A stretch of 52,037 bases of DNA from a virus. Shown in pieces: positions 32,025 to 41,135 of the stretch (within the stretch, counting starts at the first letter, position 1; every line of letters starts with the position of its first letter). The stretch lies in IMG/VR virus record IMGVR_UViG_3300049856_000052, positions 1 to 52,037 of that record. The stretch is one strand, 5' to 3'. The notes under the pieces are model-generated. The model had not been told where the DNA came from. It worked only from the letters and a program-made list of their open reading frames with translations, and did no database searches. The translations under genes were made by a program, and so were the position numbers.

Positions 32025-33308
32025 ATGCCAAATCAAATTGACCTTCCCAGAGCAGCTAGTCTCTGGACTGAAGTTGAAAAAGACCTCTACAATCAGTTGC
32101 CTATCTATCTTGCCAAGCGGCAAGTTGAATACATCAAAGAATGGGATTTGTGGACTAAACTCCTCAAGCCACAAAAATGGTCAGCGAACATGGGTAACAC
32201 TATGCGTGGTGTTAACAAAGTTCCTGCTCCTATTCTGCGCGGCCAAGCTCTTCCTAATACTATCCTTCAGCTTCCCAAGAAGGATATTGTTGAAGTTCGT
32301 GAAACTCGTGAAGATGTTCAGTTGTATCGCCAAGACTTCGACTCTAACGTGTTTCAGTTTTTGCCTTCTTTCCAAGACTTCCTCACTGACCATATTGATT
32401 CTCATATTGAAGCAATCAGTCAGAAGATTGTTACCTACAAAGATCTGTTCTATCGAACAGCAATCTTTCACGGTGCCCCTTACATTTGGGTGTGTTCTCC
32501 TAATGACGGCGCGGTTGAACTTCGTAGTTCTCCTTATTGGGGTTCTCCTGCTGTTTCTCTCGCTAAGTCTCAGAGCTATCTCCAGAGTATTATTGCCAAG
32601 GTTGGCGATACTTTGACTCTTGAGAACATTAAGAAACTTGGCACAGTGATGTGGAGTGACCTTAATGTTAAGCCCTATTCTGGTGATGTTACTCCAGATG
32701 GTGCTGATGGTAAGGGTCTTCGCCAAAAGTATTGTCTTGTTACTTCTACGGAAGTTTGGGATAGCTTCACTGATACGGGTTCTTACCTTCTCGGTAATCG
32801 TAAGTTGGACCTCGATGTTGTGACTGGTCCTTTCACTGGTTCGTTGTTTGGTCGTTGGACTACGATGTTTGAGCGATATGAAATGCGTATTGCTGCTGAC
32901 GGAACTATTCCTGCTCCTGAAACTACTGAGGAACAAACCACTGCTTATGATAAGGGTGATACTGTTCCTAATCCTGCTTACGTGAACGCTCCATTTGCTG
33001 TTGCGTTTGCTGTTGGTATGGATGCTTACAAAGCAATTACTGTTGGGCCGCCGCCTTCTAAGTTTGCTGATGGTGGAAGTTCTATGACTATGCGTGATTT
33101 TAATGGCATGGACTGGAACGGTAAGGTTATTCCTACTCGCAATGTTTTGGTTCCTAGCTTGAACCAGAATAACGCTGAAGTCTTGGATACCAACAAGCGT
33201 GGTGAGTATCTCCAACTCGTCTCTGACGCAGTTATGGGTATTCTTCCTAATCGTCGTCGTAACATTATTCCGATTATCTATCGTCGTGAACGTGTTTCGA
33301 CTACCTAA
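32025..33308 (+). CDS. Major capsid protein
   Basis: A 427-residue protein following promoter and scaffold. Codon use is strongly biased (GTT, CGT, CCT), unlike its neighbours, typical of the most abundant protein. It has LLKPQKWSANMGNTMRGV near the N-terminus, FLPSFQDFLTDHIDSHIEAI (spine-helix-like) and a C-terminal LPNRRRNIIPIIYRRER beta strand. An HK97-type fold is expected. The exact family was not recognised. Confidence 0.85.
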   Translation: MPNQIDLPRAASLWTEVEKDLYNQLPIYLAKRQVEYIKEWDLWTKLLKPQKWSANMGNTMRGVNKVPAPILRGQALPNTILQLPKKDIVEVRETREDVQLYRQDFDSNVFQFLPSFQDFLTDHIDSHIEAISQKIVTYKDLFYRTAIFHGAPYIWVCSPNDGAVELRSSPYWGSPAVSLAKSQSYLQSIIAKVGDTLTLENIKKLGTVMWSDLNVKPYSGDVTPDGADGKGLRQKYCLVTSTEVWDSFTDTGSYLLGNRKLDLDVVTGPFTGSLFGRWTTMFERYEMRIAADGTIPAPETTEEQTTAYDKGDTVPNPAYVNAPFAVAFAVGMDAYKAITVGPPPSKFADGGSSMTMRDFNGMDWNGKVIPTRNVLVPSLNQNNAEVLDTNKRGEYLQLVSDAVMGILPNRRRNIIPIIYRRERVSTT

Positions 33309-33343
33309 TTGTTAAACAACTAAAACAAAAAGAAAATAATACT

Positions 33344-33943
33344 ATGAAAAAATTCTTTTATTCACTCATTGCTTGTATCCTTGTGGGCTGGCTCGCGGTG
33401 CAGCAAGCGTCGGCTGTTGTAGTGGTTCATACCATTGCGGCAGGTTCTATCTTCAATGCTACTAACCTGATTCCAGCGGCAGCTACTATTAACACTATTC
33501 GTGTTGATAACGGTGCTGGTGGTGGTGCTACTAATCTTAGCTACTCATTTACGGATTTTCCGTTTATGGCTACGATTGCGGCTGGTGCAGCATTGGGATG
33601 GACGAATACTGTTTGGACTAATGCAGCTTATGTCCAAGTTACTCAGTATTTGACTAACCAAACTAGGACTATCACAAACTTTGCAGGTTTGGGATTCACT
33701 GGGACGTTCCCTGCTGGTAGTTCGATTACTAACATTATTACGCAGAGTAATGTTTTGTGGTCTATTACTAATACGGTTGCAGCAAGCACTACGCCTTGGC
33801 GTCGTATTGCGAACGGGCAGTTTGGTTCAAACTCAATCAATACTATTACTGGTCCGTTTAGTGTTGGTTTCGGATTGGGATTCACTAACAATAACATTGG
33901 TGTCCCTATCACGATTACTATTGATTACGACTCCGCGTTGTAA
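33344..33943 (+). CDS. Signal-peptide virion-associated protein (199 aa)
   Basis: Starts with a clear signal peptide (MKKFFYSLIACILVGWLA, cleavage after ASA near residue 24). The rest is Thr/Asn/Ala-rich beta sequence with many TN pairs (YLTNQTRTITNF, WSITNTVAAS). It follows the capsid gene with an A-rich, SD-less leader and the same codon bias, so it is probably abundant. A capsid decoration protein is one option, but the signal peptide is odd for that. Confidence 0.75.
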   Translation: MKKFFYSLIACILVGWLAVQQASAVVVVHTIAAGSIFNATNLIPAAATINTIRVDNGAGGGATNLSYSFTDFPFMATIAAGAALGWTNTVWTNAAYVQVTQYLTNQTRTITNFAGLGFTGTFPAGSSITNIITQSNVLWSITNTVAASTTPWRRIANGQFGSNSINTITGPFSVGFGLGFTNNNIGVPITITIDYDSAL

Positions 33944-34017
33944 TCATGTTGGCAAGTTTTTAGGGGCGCATCTTGCGATAAAAACTCCCCTTTTTCTAAT
34001 TTCTAAATTTTCTTCTT

Positions 34018-34407
34018 ATGGCAAATTCTCCTCAAGCTGGTCTTCCTAATAAACGCTCTGACCGCCAATTGCTCGAAGCTCTTAGCACGCCTTTGGTTTC
34101 GACAGGAATTCTTCCTGTTAATCTTATCGTGGTGGCAGGAGAAGCTCTTCCAAAGCAAAATGGCACAGCATTTCGTGTTCTTCAAAACTGTGGAACAGTG
34201 CCAGTTAAGTTCCTAATTGATAATGAGAACAATTGCACGCGAGATAATTTTCATGGAATTCTTTCTGCCGGAGTCGCGCAAGATGATGGAATGGGTGGGA
34301 TAATCAACTTTGATAAAGTGGGAGATAGGATTACAGTATTTGTTGATTCTGGTTCTGTGCGGGTAGCAACATTTGTGGGAACACATGCTGATTTCAATCA
34401 AGGTTAA
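34018..34407 (+). CDS. Virion structural protein (129 aa)
   Basis: Beta-rich protein (ILPVNLIVVAGEALPKQNG; CGTVPVKFLIDNENN; VGDRITVFVDSGSVRVATF), plausibly a small decoration or fibre-base protein. Leader T-rich, no SD. A weak sigma54-like site (AGGGGCGCATCTTGCG) lies about 40-55 bp upstream. The tailspike gene starts 1 bp after its stop. Confidence 0.65.
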   Translation: MANSPQAGLPNKRSDRQLLEALSTPLVSTGILPVNLIVVAGEALPKQNGTAFRVLQNCGTVPVKFLIDNENNCTRDNFHGILSAGVAQDDGMGGIINFDKVGDRITVFVDSGSVRVATFVGTHADFNQG

Positions 34408-34408
34408 T

Positions 34409-36220
34409 ATGAATAAAATACTTTTAACTTTGCTTTTGAGTATCGTTGGTGCTCAAGCACAGTTTTGGATGGGAGGGAATTCAGCAGGAGGCGGCGCACC
34501 TGCTGTTACTATTGTTGCACCCGGTGCAGGACTAAAAGCAATCCTCGAAGCCTCAGCGAATGACAAGACTTACCAACTTGGTGTTGGAACTTATACTGTA
34601 ACTCCTTCGATACTTCAAAGTAATTTGGCAGCAGGTAATACATTTACTGGAATTACTCTGGCCAATAAAACTAATGTTACACTTCTTGGAGTTCCAGGGT
34701 CTTCTATTATTGATGGAAGTGTTGCACCGGGGCAACAACTTTGGATTTCAAATTGTTCGGGAATTAAAATCATTGGAGTTACTTTTATTGGATATACAAA
34801 TCATGCTTCTCAGACATTTCCGTTTAATTCGTCTTTCATCTGGTCAAGCGTTGATTTGCTGCGTTGTGAGAATGTGCTGTTCGAGAATTGCCGCATTGAG
34901 CGGCAGGCCGACCACGGTTTGACGGATAAAGGTGCAGAAGCTGACGGAGGAGTCGCTTCTAGTCCTCCGTCTACAAATCAGATGGTTGTTCGTAATTGTT
35001 ATTTTGAAAACATTGGTGGATTTAGGTCTGGGGCATTGGCTACAGATGGCACAGCAATTGTGCCTACGGGGTGGACTATTGAGAATTGTGAGTTTCGTAA
35101 TTGTTTGAGAGGTATCGAGCCTTATGAATCACCAGGAGCTTTGGGACAAATCATTAACAATTGTGTAATTAGGGGTAATAGATTTTACAACATGGTGGAG
35201 TTTGCTGTAAGCACAGCAGGTGCGACAAATATTCATAACGCAATAGTTGAGAATAATTACATCAGAAATGATTATACCTTTAGCTATCATGGGACTAATT
35301 TCGGTCCGGGGTTTTACGAATCTATTTGCGTTGGGTATAATTTCAATGGAGGTAGGGGATGGCTTGTTAGAAATAACGTAGCAAGAGGGGGTATGTCGGC
35401 TGGGTTTCAATTTTTGAATAGCCTAAGTTTTTTAGATGACTTTATTGTTATTGGAAACTCTACAATTGATATTGACAGAGGGAGTGGAAGTGTTGGTGTT
35501 GGATTTACCATTGGGGATTCGGCAAATTCCGCTGCTGCTGCCTCATCAGTTAGGCGAATGATGTTTCGAGAAAATACAGCTATCAATGCTGGTTCAGTTG
35601 GATATGGAGGATTCAGAATTCTAGGTTGTCGTGATTCTACTTTTGATAATAACATTGCTATCAAATCGCATGTTTACACTGCTGTCGACGTTGCTAATAG
35701 TGCTTTTAATGTTGGAGTTGCTGGAAACTCGGCCGCCTTTATTACTAACTTAGTGATGCGAAATAACCTAGCCATTGATGGGGGTATTGGAACACCTTAT
35801 GGATTTGTTCTACAAGATAACATTCGCAATGCTGTGTTTGAAAACAATGACGCTAGAGATTATGGAGCTAACGGTGGCTTTACCAATCGCTCAGGAGCTA
35901 ATGTTTCTATCCTTGGCCCAGTTAAAAATTACTCGGCATCAGTAGATTTTCCCTCAATCGCTGGTAATGGTGTTAGTGATATAGTAATTACAGCAGTAGG
36001 GGTTACTACAAATGATGTAATTACTTATAGTTTACCTTCACAGTTTTGGGGTAACCCATCTGACAAAGTGGTATTTGCTGCTTGGGCAACTAACTCTACT
36101 GCCACGGATGGGCAAATTGTGTTTCGAGCAATTAACAATGATGTGGCAGTTGCTACAGTAAACTTTGCAGCAACTACAGTTCAATTTCAAGCTCGCGCAG
36201 TGCGCTTTCATGGACAATGA
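34409..36220 (+). CDS. Beta-helix tailspike with signal peptide
   Basis: A 603-residue protein starting MNKILLTLLLSIVGAQA, a typical signal peptide, then a right-handed parallel beta-helix: repeated short strands ending in N-rich turns (VLFENCRIERQADHG, MVVRNCYFEN, WTIENCEFRNC, CVIRGNRFYN, AIVENNYIRN, LVRNNVARG). Pectate-lyase-like folds bind or cut polysaccharides on the host surface. ATG 34409 follows the preceding stop directly; a longer upstream frame lacks the signal peptide start. Confidence 0.85.
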   Translation: MNKILLTLLLSIVGAQAQFWMGGNSAGGGAPAVTIVAPGAGLKAILEASANDKTYQLGVGTYTVTPSILQSNLAAGNTFTGITLANKTNVTLLGVPGSSIIDGSVAPGQQLWISNCSGIKIIGVTFIGYTNHASQTFPFNSSFIWSSVDLLRCENVLFENCRIERQADHGLTDKGAEADGGVASSPPSTNQMVVRNCYFENIGGFRSGALATDGTAIVPTGWTIENCEFRNCLRGIEPYESPGALGQIINNCVIRGNRFYNMVEFAVSTAGATNIHNAIVENNYIRNDYTFSYHGTNFGPGFYESICVGYNFNGGRGWLVRNNVARGGMSAGFQFLNSLSFLDDFIVIGNSTIDIDRGSGSVGVGFTIGDSANSAAAASSVRRMMFRENTAINAGSVGYGGFRILGCRDSTFDNNIAIKSHVYTAVDVANSAFNVGVAGNSAAFITNLVMRNNLAIDGGIGTPYGFVLQDNIRNAVFENNDARDYGANGGFTNRSGANVSILGPVKNYSASVDFPSIAGNGVSDIVITAVGVTTNDVITYSLPSQFWGNPSDKVVFAAWATNSTATDGQIVFRAINNDVAVATVNFAATTVQFQARAVRFHGQ

Positions 36221-36744
36221 AAAGTATCCTGCTACTATTTCTTTCTAGTTTTCTTGCTTGTAAAGCAGAGATTCCGCCTTTTCAAACTAAGACTTTTGAG
36301 TTTGATTTGCCTGCGGCAACTAATCAAGCAATCCTTTACAAAGTATATTTAGTAGCTGTTCCCCCATTACCTTTTACTACAAATTTAGTAACAGTAACTA
36401 CAAGCAATAGATTCACAATCACAAATTTGCTTGCTATTCCTCAAAGAGTTTACATAACTACTTCTAATGTTTGGGGAGAAGGTAATTTTTCAGTTCCTTA
36501 TGAGTTTCCCACTTCTCCGCAAGCTCCTTCAAACATTAAACCTATCAGCACTATTCTTAGAATTCCTCTTAATGGTTTAGTTGAATCAACCACTGATTTA
36601 GTAAACTATACTGAGCAATGGAAATTTTACTCTCCCACTAATGGAACACAAATTGTCCACTACAAACATTATCCCGGAGAACCTTTTAGATTCTTCCGCT
36701 CATCAGCGTTACCTGCAAGCGTGTCGCCGCCATTCCCTCCATGA
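36217..36744 (+). CDS. Secreted beta-sandwich protein with signal peptide (175 aa)
   Basis: ATGA overlap with the tailspike. N-terminal signal peptide (MKSILLLFLSSFLACKA). The remainder looks like a fibronectin-III-type domain (LPAATNQAILYKVYL ... NRFTITNLLAIPQRVYITTSNVWGEG). Could be a fibre accessory or envelope protein. Confidence 0.7.
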   Translation: MKSILLLFLSSFLACKAEIPPFQTKTFEFDLPAATNQAILYKVYLVAVPPLPFTTNLVTVTTSNRFTITNLLAIPQRVYITTSNVWGEGNFSVPYEFPTSPQAPSNIKPISTILRIPLNGLVESTTDLVNYTEQWKFYSPTNGTQIVHYKHYPGEPFRFFRSSALPASVSPPFPP

Positions 36745-36836
36745 GCATATATGCACAACGAATTCAAACTATTGTCCGCAGTGTAGAAATGATATAACCG
36801 TAATCAGAATCTGGAATTACTTAAAGGAATCAATAA
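36745..36836 (+). other. 92-bp gap, possible microprotein
   Basis: An 18-codon frame (ATG 36741, ATGA-coupled, MSIYAQRIQTIVRSVEMI) and the C-terminal end of another frame with a CPQC motif cover this gap. Neither can be confirmed. Confidence 0.3.
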
Positions 36837-37043
36837 ATGACTAACGAACAAGCATTACTTGGAGCAATTATAGCAATGTCAGGAGCTTTGGGAATTTTGT
36901 GGAAAGTAGTTTTGTCTGGATATAAACGATTAGAACACTCATACACAAAATTAGAAGAGAGAACTGAGCAGTGTGAAAAAGATAGGCTCGCTCTCTGGAA
37001 GAAGATGGCAGAAGTTTTTGAGAATTTAGCTTCAAAGAAATAA
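36837..37043 (+). CDS. Small membrane coiled-coil protein (putative lysis factor)
   Basis: A 68-residue protein: N-terminal transmembrane helix (LLGAIIAMSGALGILWKVVL, residues 7-26) then a charged coiled coil. This topology is common in holins and i-spanins; no typical motif decides between them. Located among tail genes, not near the transglycosylase. Confidence 0.6.
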   Translation: MTNEQALLGAIIAMSGALGILWKVVLSGYKRLEHSYTKLEERTEQCEKDRLALWKKMAEVFENLASKK

Positions 37044-37045
37044 TT

Positions 37046-37345
37046 ATGGGCCTTCAAGGACAACTACTTCTAACTACTACTGACTTCAAAACAGTAACAG
37101 TTTTGCCTAATACTAGGAGAGAGAAGTGTAAGATTGTTGTTTGTAATGGCGGATTAGAGGATGATTATTTGTCTTTAGTTATTTCAGATTCAGGAGACTT
37201 TCCAACTGTTATTCCACTTTATCAAAACTTTCCAGTGTTGCAGGGGGATACTTATACTTCACAGTTTGAAATCAGCCTTATTAACACAACAAGTATTCAA
37301 GCAAAGAGCCGCCGAGGTCTTCTTTCAATCTCAATAGTAAACTAA
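37046..37345 (+). CDS. Virion structural protein (99 aa)
   Basis: All-beta small protein (GQLLLTTTDFKTVTVLPN, CKIVVCNGGLEDDYLSLVISD), resembling small fibre-adaptor or base proteins. Starts 2 bp after the preceding stop. Confidence 0.6.
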   Translation: MGLQGQLLLTTTDFKTVTVLPNTRREKCKIVVCNGGLEDDYLSLVISDSGDFPTVIPLYQNFPVLQGDTYTSQFEISLINTTSIQAKSRRGLLSISIVN

Positions 37346-37349
37346 CTTA

Positions 37350-39602
37350 ATGAGATTTCTTCTCTTTTATCTTCTTTCAGCAATAGGTTTGGCGGCGCAA
37401 GCTACTAAACCTGTTCAAGTTTTTTCTACTAATGGTCTACTTCAATGGCCTTCTAATTTCTTTAGGACTAATATTTTAGCAGCAGGAGGAACTTCTCTCA
37501 GCTTTGATTCTTTTGGGCGGATGACCATATCAAGTATTTCAGGGAGTGGAACTAACACTCTTTTCCAAACAAATGGAGTTAACATAGCTTCTGCTGGCAC
37601 ACTTAATTTTGTTTCAGGATTGACAGGTTATGTAAGTGGTGTTAATGTTTTCATAGGAAATAGTGTAGCTGGAGGTGGTGATGTTACTACTGCTCAATTG
37701 TTAGTGGTTAGTAACCAAATGATTGCAAGTAGCAATTATTCTTTTACGGCAATAGGAGTGACTTCTAATAAGTTTCAGACTGATGTTAGCAATTTGCAAG
37801 GGGCAACAAATGGTTTGGCGGCACAAATCTTAGTTGTTAGTAATCAGCTTAATGTCGCAAGTAATAAGTTTCAAACTGACATAGTAAATCTACAGGGAGC
37901 TACTAATGGACTCGCCGCGCAAATCTTAGTTGTTAGTAACCAATTAAATGTTGCGAGCAATAAATTTAACACTGATGTTGGAAATCTGCAAGGAGCTACA
38001 AATGGATTACACACTAGGGTTGGTAATCTCGAAGGAGCTACCAATGGTCTTGATGCTTTGGTAAAGACTAAGCAACAAGGGTCTGCTCATTTGACTAATC
38101 TTTCGCTTAATCCTTACGTTCAATTTACAAACATAAATGCTTTCCAAGCTTCTAATAATACAATAACAACTTGGCTAGGAACTGGAGTATTAACTAACAT
38201 TGTTAATAATTCTACATCATGGCCAGCAGGACAATTTGGTTGGGTTGGAGTTTCTAATAATGGAGATGTCAGGATTAGGACCGTGAGTCAGGGAGCAAAT
38301 ATAACAATAACTGACCAAGGAACTAATTTAAGTTTTGCAGCAGCAGGTGGTGGAGCAACTCCCGGAGGTAATAGTGGGGCAATTCAATTTAATGAAACAG
38401 GAGTTTTTGCGGGGACTAATGAATTTAGATGGGATAGGACTAATGGTAATTTGTATGTAGTTGCTACATCAGCACCAAAAATATCTGTAGAAAAAGCGGG
38501 AGCTACGGGAGGCACTAATTCGATAACTCAAACAGGGATGCAGCATTATGACCCAGGTGCTGACCCTCAATTTGTTTTCTTTACTTCTTCTGGGCCTTCT
38601 GGTGGCGCTGCTGGTGGTTTTACTATTTACACAAATCGAGTAGTTCCTACTGCTACTAATCATCTTGATTTAGGCAGTTTCATCTTTCCTTGGCGAAATG
38701 CCTATGCTGAATCAGTGCAAGCAAATGATTACATAAGTCTAGGAACTAACTTAAACAGTTTGACTAAAATCAAAGCTGCAAACTTCAATTGGAAACCTAC
38801 TAATACTTTTGTATTTACTGTAACAAACCCAACAGCAGGACAAGTCTTAAAGTTTAATTCTGTTTCTTATGCTGCTGGTGTTGCAACAGTAATCCTAACT
38901 AATGATGTGGATTCAACAGGTGGCTTGGCTACCAATGCTAACCAATTTGGAGCAAGTGTAACACTCACACTAAAAGACTATCCTTACACCACAAACATGA
39001 CAGACTTCGCGACGAGTCGTGTCAACAGTATCATAGTTTCAAATAACTCTTATGTGTTTGTAGGAGCGGTTTCTAACTTATTTACCACTAATGCAACAAC
39101 AAGGCTTGGAAGTTCCACAAGTAATTCTTGGATAGGTGGCCGAGTTTATGTTGACATAAACAAAAGAACAAACTTACCTTCTGCTACAATTTGGACAAAT
39201 CTTGCAGTATTCACAGTTCCTGCTCATTCATTAACAAACAATGGTGATACCATAACGGCTGATTGGGTTGGTAATATGTTAAGTGGGACTAATAAGTTTT
39301 TTGTGGGCTATGGTTCTATCACTAATGTGTTGGATTTAACTGGTTTAACTAATGGCCATCCTTTGGCGAGTTGGAATCTTAAACTTCGTATTATTAGAAC
39401 AGCAAGCACAGAACAACGAGTATTTGCAGAATGGCAAACATCTCCCGGATTTGGTATTCAGTATTTCTATACTAATCGAGTGGTTACATTAACAGAAACT
39501 AATGGTATTGACACTTTAATTCGATTGCAGTGTTCAGCTAATAAGTTTGGTAGTATCACTAATGATTTCATGTCTGTAACATTTGAACCGGGGCCTCGTT
39601 AA
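37350..39602 (+). CDS. Tail fibre with signal peptide and tandem repeats
   Basis: A 750-residue protein: signal peptide-like start (RFLLFYLLSAIGLAAQA), a beta-structured base, then about three repeats of the unit LVVSNQLNVASNKFQTD-LQGATNGLAAQI (residues ~115-230), which read as a trimeric coiled-coil or beta-prism shaft, then a TN-rich distal region ending in a jelly-roll-like tip. Likely a host-recognition fibre. Confidence 0.8.
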   Translation: MRFLLFYLLSAIGLAAQATKPVQVFSTNGLLQWPSNFFRTNILAAGGTSLSFDSFGRMTISSISGSGTNTLFQTNGVNIASAGTLNFVSGLTGYVSGVNVFIGNSVAGGGDVTTAQLLVVSNQMIASSNYSFTAIGVTSNKFQTDVSNLQGATNGLAAQILVVSNQLNVASNKFQTDIVNLQGATNGLAAQILVVSNQLNVASNKFNTDVGNLQGATNGLHTRVGNLEGATNGLDALVKTKQQGSAHLTNLSLNPYVQFTNINAFQASNNTITTWLGTGVLTNIVNNSTSWPAGQFGWVGVSNNGDVRIRTVSQGANITITDQGTNLSFAAAGGGATPGGNSGAIQFNETGVFAGTNEFRWDRTNGNLYVVATSAPKISVEKAGATGGTNSITQTGMQHYDPGADPQFVFFTSSGPSGGAAGGFTIYTNRVVPTATNHLDLGSFIFPWRNAYAESVQANDYISLGTNLNSLTKIKAANFNWKPTNTFVFTVTNPTAGQVLKFNSVSYAAGVATVILTNDVDSTGGLATNANQFGASVTLTLKDYPYTTNMTDFATSRVNSIIVSNNSYVFVGAVSNLFTTNATTRLGSSTSNSWIGGRVYVDINKRTNLPSATIWTNLAVFTVPAHSLTNNGDTITADWVGNMLSGTNKFFVGYGSITNVLDLTGLTNGHPLASWNLKLRIIRTASTEQRVFAEWQTSPGFGIQYFYTNRVVTLTETNGIDTLIRLQCSANKFGSITNDFMSVTFEPGPR
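37680..38060 (+). repeat. ~90-bp tandem repeats in the fibre gene
   Basis: Units beginning TTAGTTGTTAGTAA and ending GGAGCTACAAATGGA recur three full times and once partly, differing mainly at third positions. In-frame recombination could change shaft length. Confidence 0.75.
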
Positions 39603-39607
39603 TAATT

Positions 39608-39880
39608 ATGAAAACTGCTTGGGAAACTATTGTAGCATTTAAGTTGGTTTGGTTTAGAGTTGCTTGTTATTTTCTTATTCCTTTTCTTGACACTGCTTAC
39701 GAGCAATTCAAAGATTGGAATGGATTACTTTGGGACACTGCTCATTGGTTTGATATTACTATTAAGTTTGTGTATTCATTGAAGTTTGGTTTGTATTCCT
39801 TAATCGCTTTTGTTGACCAGAGTTTATCAAGAGCTAGGGATCATGCTGAGAATAAAAAAGAGAATAAGATTGGCACGTAA
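39608..39880 (+). CDS. Hydrophobic/aromatic protein, possible holin (90 aa)
   Basis: One strong hydrophobic N-terminal helix (LVWFRVACYFLIPFLD) and a second amphipathic one (IKFVYSLKFGLYSLIAFV), with a charged tail (RARDHAENKKENK). The topology resembles class II holins; not certain. The downstream sigma54-type promoter overlaps its stop. Confidence 0.55.
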   Translation: MKTAWETIVAFKLVWFRVACYFLIPFLDTAYEQFKDWNGLLWDTAHWFDITIKFVYSLKFGLYSLIAFVDQSLSRARDHAENKKENKIGT

Positions 39881-39886
39881 AATGCT
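39871..39886 (+). promoter_or_regulatory. Sigma54-type -24/-12 promoter of the lectin-fibre gene
   Basis: TGGCACGTAAAATGCT: complete TGGCACG box, ATGCT at -12, exact spacing. Predicted start near 39898, 11 nt before ATG 39909. Overlaps the preceding stop codon. Confidence 0.78.
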
Positions 39887-39908
39887 ATAAGAAAGTAGTT
39901 CTAAATAT

Positions 39909-41084
39909 ATGGCACGCGATACTTGGCAAACGCTTAGGAGAGCAATAAGGATAGGTAAGAAGCGTAAAACGCTTACGATACCTGCGGCGAGCTATAATTG
40001 TTTTGAAAACAAAGGAAGTCTAAAGAATATCTCAGGTTCAACTACAGATATTACAGTAAGTAGTCCTAATGCAATTTTTAATCTTACAGCTGCTTTAACA
40101 ATAGAATGTTGGCTAAAACCAGATAATGTTCCGGGAGGACCAGTTGCTACTATCCTAGGGTATGATTCTCAGTATTTTTTCCAGTATCTAAATACTGGAA
40201 AGCTTCGTGCAACATTTGCTAAAGGCGGCGCGCAAGTTTTTAACTCCTCTTTAAGTCTTGGGTTTGGTGCTTGGAATCATATTTGTCTTACGTGGGATGG
40301 AACAACTGTTTATCTTTTTGTCAATGGTGTAAGAGATTCTACGACATTAGCTCTTGCAGCATCGTTGGATGCAGTAGGAGCTTCTTTACAAGGCTTAGGC
40401 GGTGGCTTTTCATCAATGACTGGTGCAGAACTTAAAGTTTGGAATAGAGCTTTAACTTATGACGAAGTAATTGAGAAATACAATAAGCCCAGAAGTTTTG
40501 GGGTAACTGGTATTGATTCAGGTTTAGTTGGATATTGGAAATTTAATGAAGGCAGTGGAGCTTCAGTTGCAAATAAAGTCGTTGCATATCCTTCGTCTTT
40601 TGCTATTGCTGGAAGTTCTCATACGTGGAATACAACAGATTACCCCCCTCTAATCTATGGAGCCTCCTTCGTAATAGCACAAACAGACATAACCCTCTCT
40701 AAATCAGTATCTCTAATCTTCCCCAAGAAAGCTCCCTCTGGGCTTACTGGGCAATTTTGTGTAACCTGGACGGATGATAATGGTGTTTATCAGCGGCGCA
40801 AACTTTGGACTACAGTTGGTGCAGACATCAATCCAACTCTTGTTGCATATTCAGGGGAGAAGTTAAACTCTCCTTTCCGCTTAGAGCTTTGGAACATTGA
40901 CGGAAACCAAACTGTAGTTATTCCAACTTCTCTAGTCTTTGAAGTTTCTGATTGTTCTAATCCTACATCTAGTGTGGATGTTGCGCAAGATGCGGCAGCA
41001 ACAGTTGTTGTTGATACAACATTGGCTCAAACTTTTCCTTTAACTCCGTTTCCGCTGACGTTTAATACTCAGCAAACTTATTAA
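39909..41084 (+). CDS. LamG-type lectin domain protein
   Basis: A 391-residue protein with a concanavalin A-like/LamG domain at about 50-230: LTIECWLKPD, LGFGAWNHICLTWDGTTVYLFVNGV, LKVWNRALTYDEV and the closing VGYWKFNEGSG. A C-terminal beta region follows. Such domains bind sugars; here probably host glycans via a fibre or capsid spike. It has its own sigma54-type promoter. Confidence 0.85.
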   Translation: MARDTWQTLRRAIRIGKKRKTLTIPAASYNCFENKGSLKNISGSTTDITVSSPNAIFNLTAALTIECWLKPDNVPGGPVATILGYDSQYFFQYLNTGKLRATFAKGGAQVFNSSLSLGFGAWNHICLTWDGTTVYLFVNGVRDSTTLALAASLDAVGASLQGLGGGFSSMTGAELKVWNRALTYDEVIEKYNKPRSFGVTGIDSGLVGYWKFNEGSGASVANKVVAYPSSFAIAGSSHTWNTTDYPPLIYGASFVIAQTDITLSKSVSLIFPKKAPSGLTGQFCVTWTDDNGVYQRRKLWTTVGADINPTLVAYSGEKLNSPFRLELWNIDGNQTVVIPTSLVFEVSDCSNPTSSVDVAQDAAATVVVDTTLAQTFPLTPFPLTFNTQQTY

Positions 41085-41135
41085 AAACTATGCAAGATAT
41101 AGTAAACTTAAACTTTAAGCAGGAGGATAAATAAC

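Noticed and set aside
32181-33215. Long open frame (344 codons) antisense to the capsid gene
   Set aside because: It mirrors the capsid gene's strong codon bias, the translation is Ser/Arg/Asn-rich without domain pattern, and it is fully inside the capsid gene.
33963-33978. AGGGGCGCATCTTGCG upstream of 34018 as a sigma54 site
   Set aside because: GG/GC spacing fits but three fixed positions of the -24 box are wrong.
36641-36844. 67-codon frame with a CPQC motif overlapping 36217-36744
   Set aside because: Half of it lies in another frame of the secreted-protein gene and no start near the gap is convincing.
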